Source: Lineus longissimus (lineage: Eukaryota > Nemertea > Pilidiophora > Heteronemertea > Lineidae). From it: 64,000 nucleotides of DNA. The DNA is taken from NCBI RefSeq assembly GCF_910592395.1, contig NC_088311.1:5210501-5274500 (forward strand). The letters are read 5' to 3'. The position numbers were made by a program, and so were the translations under genes. This document shows, in pieces, positions 57,901 to 64,000 of the stretch (position 1 is its first letter; every line of letters starts with the position of its first letter). The notes below the pieces were generated by a model that did not search any database, had not been told where the DNA came from, and saw only the letters and a program-made list of their open reading frames with translations.

Positions 57901-60900
57901 CGCACCTTTCTGCACATGCTGCCATAGCTTTGTCAGATATGTCTTTTAATCGGATGAGTTTAGTTCCTCTATATACAGCATCTGAAAAAGTATGGGTGAT
58001 AATTAAAGCAATGCAATTTCTGACTTATCCCAAGCTGCAGGTCATTTTAACACAACACAAGTGCTTCACCTCCTTTGAAGACATCATGGAGAGGCGTGTG
58101 TTTTAAGACTATTGGGTCAGAGGGCACCTTGGACAGGGACTGTCCGAGGCCAACCAGTTCTTATCCCATGACAATAGATGGAAAATGAGTACCCTTTTCT
58201 CAGAATTTGAGAGCTGGTAATGGTTTTACCGTAAAAAACAACTACTGCACTGTGATAAGGTAATCTTCATTTTCAAAGAAAAGTCCAGCCCCAGTTCAAA
58301 CGAGATGTGGTAAAAAATCTAACCTGATGTCACCAGTACGGAACATTTTCCGTCAATCATACGATCTGCCAAGGAATCGGCGGAAAAACCACCAAACTGA
58401 AAGAGAATTCAATGTATTTCAACATTCTGAGAAGATTTCTTCTATTCCCATGACAATATACTGATGAAGTGACCAAGGCCGGACACCACTTCTAGTTTTA
58501 CTTTGTAGGATGCAAAATCAAAACATGCCAAACATGACATAGTGTTCACAGATAGCTACAGGAAACTTTTAAGAAAATAACCTTTCACAAAACATAAAAC
58601 TCTGACGTGACATCTTGTCACTTCTGTCCGTCTGCTAAATATCATTGAGTCTCAATTTCAGTCTAATTGCTGGAAACATTTCATTACACTAGTTGGTCAC
58701 AATATCAGTTCCTGGAATATTAGGAGGAAAACACTTACAATTATGGAATGTACGGCCCCAATTCTCGCACAAGCCAACATAGCGGCCACCAGTTCAACAA
58801 TCATGGGCATGTAGATAGCTACCCGGTCCCCTTTCTTCACACCTGAAAACAGAGTACCAACAAATACTGTCATACATGACACCTGATATATTTTGTCTGC
58901 TGATTTTGATGCTGTAACTTATTCATCCGAATGTGAGACTCCAATAACATTGATATTGAAATATCAAATTATGAGCCCATCATCAAGTTCCAGCCCCCAA
59001 ATTTTCACCATGGTTAATTTTATACCAAAATGGTACTTTGAAATATACATTAGTCAAGGACACCGATTTAGCTCAGGGATTAGACATTTCCATTCAATTT
59101 GACCTCTGCTATCTGAACACCATTTTAAAGGACAACATAATAAACTGTCAGTCCCAAGGGTGTCCTTGAAGGTTCTGATCTACTGTATGAATGAAGGAGC
59201 TAGAGCCAGCCCTCATTGCAGACCTACAGTGAATGCATAACTTTGCATATATAATTCTCACCAGTCATTACAATCTTAATGCTATAATTGATAAGTTCAC
59301 ATCAGACATGGTGTGACAGTTTACCCATTGGTCACCACCACTTAAGACATGACCTTAGTGTCATGATCGTCTCCACATAGACAACAGACCATTTTTCGAA
59401 CCAATCAAAACTATGACCCAGACTAAAACATTTAAGAGTCCACTTAAGCACCTAAATCTTGAGTAGGTACTTTTAACATGGAATTGGAAAGTAAACTATT
59501 TTAACAGGTCCACTCCATCAATGTTTTTTAATGGAGAATCAAAGTGCTACAATTTTGTATTATATTGTAATTAAACACAGGCCTTGAATTCCAAAATTTT
59601 TAGGGCACCCATTATAGAGCCATTTTGGCCTTGGGTAGTGGAAAATGTAAAGTAAGACTGAGAGGACACAAAGGCCATTTTGGACATGTTGGAGGGCACC
59701 GGCTGCGGTGGTTGAATTCAAGCCCTGGTAACATAATCAGATAAGACAAGAACAGAGTCAAATCAAATAACCTCACATCCTCAAGCACGCCTAAAATGGT
59801 AGAGTAAAAAAAGGCTGTTTTAAATTGCTTTAAATTGCTCATTAGAACAGCACTCTGAAGATAGCATTTCTCAAGTCGGTCAGGGTCTCCTCTGGGTAGG
59901 AGAATAAGACATCAGGTCTGGCAACTTTCAGCATAATGTACATGTACATGTAGTTGTTTTCATGATGTTCATGAATGATAGAATTCAAGGCTTCAAGAAA
60001 AGGGTATGCTTATACATACTCAAACTGAAACTCTCAAAAGGATTCAGCAAGCACAAAATACTTTCTTAGACTTACCTTTACTTCTGAGAACATTGGCAAG
60101 TTTACATGTCATAGCCAGCAGTTCGCTGTAAGTGATCTTGCCACCGTCTGCAGGGTCATTACCCTCCCTGCAAACACAAAATATACATCGCCTTCAGTAA
60201 ACTTACATTCAGAAACCTTAGCTACATTTGTGGGGCTTCTAAAGTCCTCGATTTTGATATTTTGAAGGATTTTTTCTGACTGGAGAAGCTTTATTGTAGC
60301 TTGGTCATATTTTTTGTTGATAGAGGATCCTTTTGGCTTTCTTATCAACCATTTAGTATCCAATGCTGCATAAATACCCCATGTAATAATGCTACAGACT
60401 TCATTGCACTGCAACAACAACGCGAGTCTGGCCGTGTCTTATAAACCAAACCAAGCAAATTAAATATCTCAGGATGGAAACTGTCACGCTCAGTTTCTCG
60501 GGTTCATTACACAAACAATCCCACGACAGATACAGCCACAGGGTATTGACAAACCAATTGATAATCTTGTTCCATAGCACAGATTCAATCAGGCTCCAAG
60601 TACGCATCTCGAATCTATATTAGTTCCATGAATCAATACTGAGCGTGGTGTGTTTGTTGCACACAAGATGATATTGATCAGACCGTGATTTAGTGAATTG
60701 GAACCCGTCAAGCTGTGAATGAGTTCATCCATTCTGAGTTTCACAGTCAGCAGATTTGGGTCAAAAGCCAAGCCATTTGGAAGAGGAGATCTTCCCTGCC
60801 TGACTGAAGGGAGAACAGAAAGGGTATTGTCTTGTCCTTCATTTGTTAAAGGTGTCTCACAAAACCCTGTTTGTAAACCCCCTTTATTTTCATGAGCATA

Positions 60901-62628
60901 ATACTTTGGCAAATTGAGTGTAAGGGGTCAAATCACAGTCATTGAAAAAGCCACTGCAGAATTTAGTGGTAGTGAAATCTGAGAAGGAAATCTTTTACTA
61001 ATATTTGGGGCAGAGGAGATAAAGGGGTTTACAGTGCATTATATAGCTTTGAGAATTTCTAGTAAGATCCATCCAGGCCATAAAGTTTAAACAGCATACT
61101 CAAGAGAGATGACACCAAATAACCAATACCAGAAATGGCAGAATTACAAATACCAACCAAAGGCGTCTGTCAGATACATGTATATTGATTCAAATAGATC
61201 AAGCTATTTGATAAATGTATCCTCGGGGAATTGACAGTGGTGTTATCAAGTGATACTGGGGATGATGCATCTAGTGCAACTATTGATTTCACCAGCAATG
61301 CACGGACGACATGGTATTGATTGATTTCAGAAATGAAATGAACATTGATATTTAATCTATCCAAATCACTAGCAATCTGTAAACGACAGCAAACAATTAC
61401 CATCAGAGTTTGAGTCGGCATGAGTGATGGTAGGATTCGTACCCAGTCCTATCAAGAATGTCATACATGACTGAACATCAGTGAGCAAAGAGAGATAGGT
61501 GGCTGTCCATTCTATTCATTCAAAGAGTGACACAGATTTATAACCAAAGGTCTTTTGAATGTGTACATGAACAAAGGGCTGTCTTGTTATGAGCAGGCAT
61601 CACCAGAAATGCCGGAGCACTTGCCCTGGCAACCAAGAAGAAAACCTCAAGTCAAAAGCCAACAATACTGATCAAGCTTTGCCTCTTTCGTGATCAGTAG
61701 GGAAAGAAGGATAAGTCGGGAGTTAGCCTTTGATATTTCCATCACATCAGCCATGGTGCCAAAAGCGACTGAGAGGCTAACCCCAAAAACTGGTGCTTAT
61801 CTGGAACAGGAAAGTCAAAGGAGGCAGAGGGTCCAGGCATTCTCAAAAACCACATCATGCATTAAGTTCGCAATGACGTCATACATCCTATTCTCGTTCT
61901 AAGTCATTGGAGGTTATTTTAGTATTAGGCCTATAGCTCTTTCACAGTCGACATCACAGCCACGTCATCTGATGGCATCACCCACATTTTCATTTGAACA
62001 TCACACTGCGATGATACGGAAACATGCTACTGGCAACATGATGTCCAATATTACACGACGTCCAAAACTTTTGATGTCACGTTTCTCCCTTCACCTCCTT
62101 CGTTGATCTCCATCGGACGTGAGCCCAGTGTCCAGGGGAAGGGCAGGGGACAAGTAAATGAATGAGGGGGGGGGGGGGGGAGTAGAGGATAGAGGAGATT
62201 GGATGCATTGAATTATTTGCAACACTCTTTTTTTTCGGCAGCTTAAAACTCATCAATATTGAAGTAATAAGGACACATTTAGATGGTATAAGGACATGAA
62301 ATTACCAGTAAAATGCCACTTTATCGCCTTTTCCATTCTCTACATGTCTGTCGAGTGTATTGTAGCAGATATTTGTCACCGCACCTTGCATCCACTTGAT
62401 TGAAATCGGACCATTTTCAACATTGAAATTGTACTCAAGAAACTTCCCAGTTGGTGCGCTTTTCCAGAAAAACTGGTCGGCGATTTTCCTCCAAAACACC
62501 TCAGGCTCCTCCTTTGATTCCCTATACATCTCCTTATATTGTTCCATGCTTGAAACATGGGCCTCCCCCTTCAAACGAGGGGTCGGAGGGAACAACTCAT
62601 TTCCACGAAAACCATCCACTTCAGCCAT
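51997..62628 (-). CDS. ACSS2: acetyl-CoA synthetase, cytosolic/nuclear type
   Basis: ACSS2 joins acetate and CoA using ATP, via acetyl-AMP, supplying cytosolic and nuclear acetyl-CoA for lipids and histone acetylation. 16 exons, 2,085 nt, 694 residues (human about 701): 62306-62628, 60076-60167, 58739-58842, 58324-58396, 57906-57981, 57272-57389, 55783-55898, 55248-55440, 54731-54864, 54334-54466, 53933-53989, 53714-53794, 53285-53393, 52788-52987, 52569-52614, 51997-52226. Motifs of the ANL superfamily are intact: GDKVAFYW and TNICYN at the N-terminus, [19 protein letters not shown], the nucleotide loop [67 protein letters not shown], and the A10 motif [11 protein letters not shown] with the catalytic, acetylatable lysine. 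There is no mitochondrial presequence ([15 protein letters not shown]), which argues for ACSS2 over ACSS1/3. The donor at 54729-54730 is chosen because the alternative two codons on creates a stop. Confidence 0.96.
53076..53203. mobile_element. 128-bp MITE-like element with 16-bp perfect terminal inverted repeats
   Basis: TTGGTTGTCTCACTGA at 53076-53091 is the exact reverse complement of TCAGTGAGACAACCAA at 53188-53203. The interior is unique sequence. It sits in the ACSS2 intron between exons 13 and 14. No clear target-site duplication is seen. Confidence 0.6.
54528..54650 (+). mobile_element. SINE-like fragment (box B plus conserved tail)
   Basis: GCCAGTGG, then the box-B-like GGTTCAATCTCC, then a tail with CTCCATCCAGTTTTATAAATG and AGTACC, a layout seen in tRNA-derived SINEs of many marine animals. 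It lies in an ACSS2 intron. Confidence 0.5.
55087..55165 (+). mobile_element. tRNA-derived SINE-like element
   Basis: A perfect box A (TAGCATAGTGG, 55098-55108) and a near box B (GGGTCCAATACC, 55141-55152) at tRNA spacing, but no good acceptor stem. It lies in the ACSS2 intron between exons 8 and 9. Confidence 0.5.
59578..59727. mobile_element. 150-bp MITE-like element, CAGGCCTTGAATTC termini
   Basis: The ends CAGGCCTTGAATTC (59578-59591) and GAATTCAAGCCCTG (59714-59727) form imperfect 14-bp inverted repeats. Inside, AGGGCACC and GGCCATTTTGG occur in two copies. Flanks TAAACA and GTAACA hint at a short target duplication. It lies in the ACSS2 intron between exons 2 and 3. Confidence 0.6.
60168..62305. 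other. ACSS2 intron 1
   Basis: 2.1 kb with no gene recognised. It contains a 15-base G-run at 62166-62180. Small reading frames here show no codon pattern or homology that I recognise. Confidence 0.5.
62166..62180 (+). repeat. G15 homopolymer
   Basis: Fifteen consecutive G bases near the 5' end of ACSS2 intron 1 (C-run on the transcribed sense strand). Confidence 0.9.
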
Positions 62629-62640
62629 CTTTGACGGTCG

Positions 62641-63145
62641 ATGTTATAGCCAATCCGGGTTAGCAGGTCATGTGATCTTTGAGCTACTGTAAACAAACGC
62701 ACGTGCGCAGTTCAAATGGAAACAATTGCGGACTTGAGTTTTCCCGGTGTTGTGAAAAGGGATGTCCTTCTCCAAGGGATGTTTCTTAAAGGCATATCCC
62801 CACCACGGCCTATGTGGAACTCGTTCAAAAGATAACCAGCTGGCAGAGGGAAGGCCTTCACAATCTGAATATATTATAAGAAGCTGGCAGAGGTTGATTG
62901 TTTCGACATCCCACTCTGGCCCCCGAAGTTAGGCTGCTTGTAGGGGGATTTCTGCGCAGGCATCAAGCTGGAGCATTGGAGCCCCTAACTGCACGTATTA
63001 TTTAAATGAATACCAGCAAAACACCGGGAAAACGTCCGAAACTGTTCACCATTATTTGAACTGCGCACGTGCGTTTACTTAAAATTTCATTTCCCGCGAA
63101 ATCTCAAAGATCACATGACCTGCTGACGCTGATTGGATATAACAT
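62641..63145. promoter_or_regulatory. ACSS2 promoter, duplicated as an inverted repeat
   Basis: Arm 1 (62641-62755) begins 13 bp upstream of the ACSS2 ATG. Arm 2 (about 63017-63145) is its diverged reverse complement, with 260 bp between. Conserved islands in both arms, in order: CCAAT box (62650-62654; ATTGG 63132-63136), AGCAGGTCATGTGATCTTTG E-box block (62663-62682; reverse at 63106-63124), GCACGTGCGCAGTTCAAAT (CACGTG at 62700-62705 and 63066-63071), and GTTTTCCCGGTGTT. The islands match protein-binding motifs (NF-Y, USF/MITF-TFE type), so this is probably promoter DNA; arm 2 could drive a rightward transcript. Confidence 0.65.
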
Positions 63146-64000
63146 TAACATCTTTGACGCCGGTGTCGGGGCTGTTCCGGTTATCAGTTAACCTCCCTCA
63201 ATTTTCAATTAGCTGTTCTATGATCTGTGCACCGACCGCGGTAGCAGCAGGTGCCCCCTCTGATGGTAGATCTAGGAATCAAATCATTGGTTGTTTCTTC
63301 CTCCACAATTAATAGGTACCCAAGATAAAACATAGACAAAGAATGTAATACAAATTTGTAATTTTATTAACCTTGAGAACAAGCACTATCAATGTTGTAC
63401 AATGATTCCATCGCATTCCATCTATTTATTTCCATACATTCTGTTATTCAACAATAACTATTTTAACTACTTAATCAGATCTGTGAACACAATACCATGA
63501 CCAAAAACTATTTCACCAACCCTTCAAAGCCTGCAAAATAGTACTGTTAATCCCTTTTTTACAGACCTAAATTTTAGCGAAAATGTCCTTTTTCAGATTT
63601 CACCAGTACTAAATTCCGCGAATGGATGGTTTTTAAATGATTTTATCTTTTCATCAGTAATTTTTGAGACATGAATGTTTGCCCTTTGCAAAAACGGAAG
63701 TTGTTAGGATCACAGAAATAAAGGGGTGTTCAGTATTCCAAAAAGGGTTACAAAGAGGACAACTTGTATATTTATCATAAGTACCGTCATAACAAGTTTT
63801 ACAAATTGGAATAAATTTTACAATATTAATACAAGTATTTTACAATGTATCAAAACATTGAACCATTGTTGGTTACATGTATTTCACGGTCTTTGAAGGG
63901 TAATATATCTGGAGTATCGTTAATGCAGTTATGCATAAACCCTATTTACTGCACACACATTTCTGTGAATGTCACTCAGAAGTGTTGTTTGTGGTTGAGG
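63146..64000. other. right edge: probable 3' UTR of a neighbouring minus-strand gene
   Basis: No exon is recognised. The DNA becomes very AT-rich from 63340, and a minus-strand AATAAA (TTTATT at 63363-63368) fits the end of a gene located to the right of the window (inference). Confidence 0.3.

Noticed and set aside
1-64000. CRISPR arrays, bacterial operons, phage or plasmid features
   Set aside because: The window is spliced metazoan-type DNA; tandem repeats seen are diverged satellites without spacer structure.

Overview
This is eukaryotic nuclear DNA. Most genes are split by short introns (roughly 60 to 2,100 bp) with GT-AG borders, the AT-rich spacers hold decayed LINE, SINE and MITE-like pieces, and several proteins are animal-specific (a kinetochore RZZ subunit, a WASH-complex subunit, TMEM59). 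TACATGTA-like words recur in the noncoding DNA. The best guess is a marine invertebrate (echinoderm, hemichordate, cephalochordate or lophotrochozoan); the sequence alone does not settle the phylum.

Layout. (1) 0.5-1.9 kb, minus: a GT61 glycosyltransferase exon of EOGT/POMGNT2 type. (2) 2.8-17.1 kb, plus: 44 in-frame exons of KNTC1/ROD reaching the true stop, but without the N-terminal propeller. (3) 17.9-22.5 kb, minus: one uninterrupted reading frame of about 1,547 codons with C-terminal plakin-type repeats. (4) 25.5-29.1 kb, minus: complete TMEM59. (5) 29.9-40.5 kb, plus: complete WASHC5/strumpellin, head-to-head with TMEM59 across a 775-bp shared promoter. (6) 41.3-45.5 kb: a gene-free block of three interleaved tandem-repeat families sharing a GGTTGTGA core, including a 695-bp internal duplication. 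(7) 46.0-48.4 kb, plus: a four-exon gene for a 350-residue protein that I cannot assign, with helices and a transmembrane hairpin. (8) 48.4-51.3 kb: decayed LINE remnants. (9) 52.0-62.6 kb, minus: complete cytosolic-type acetyl-CoA synthetase (ACSS2). Its promoter is duplicated as an inverted repeat at 62.6-63.1 kb.

The exon chains were built by hand from splice borders and checked by phase. The CDS lengths come out as whole codons: WASHC5 3,492 nt, TMEM59 978 nt, ACSS2 2,085 nt, the orphan gene 1,053 nt, and the KNTC1 part 5,370 nt. Individual borders could still be off by a base or two. The genes do not form a pathway. TMEM59 (endosomal/autophagy membrane protein) and WASHC5 (endosomal actin nucleation) share a promoter and an endosomal theme; the others look like ordinary syntenic neighbours. 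The least explained items are the orphan 350-residue protein, the plakin-repeat protein, the layered tandem array, and a fossil SLC7-like transporter exon inside WASHC5.
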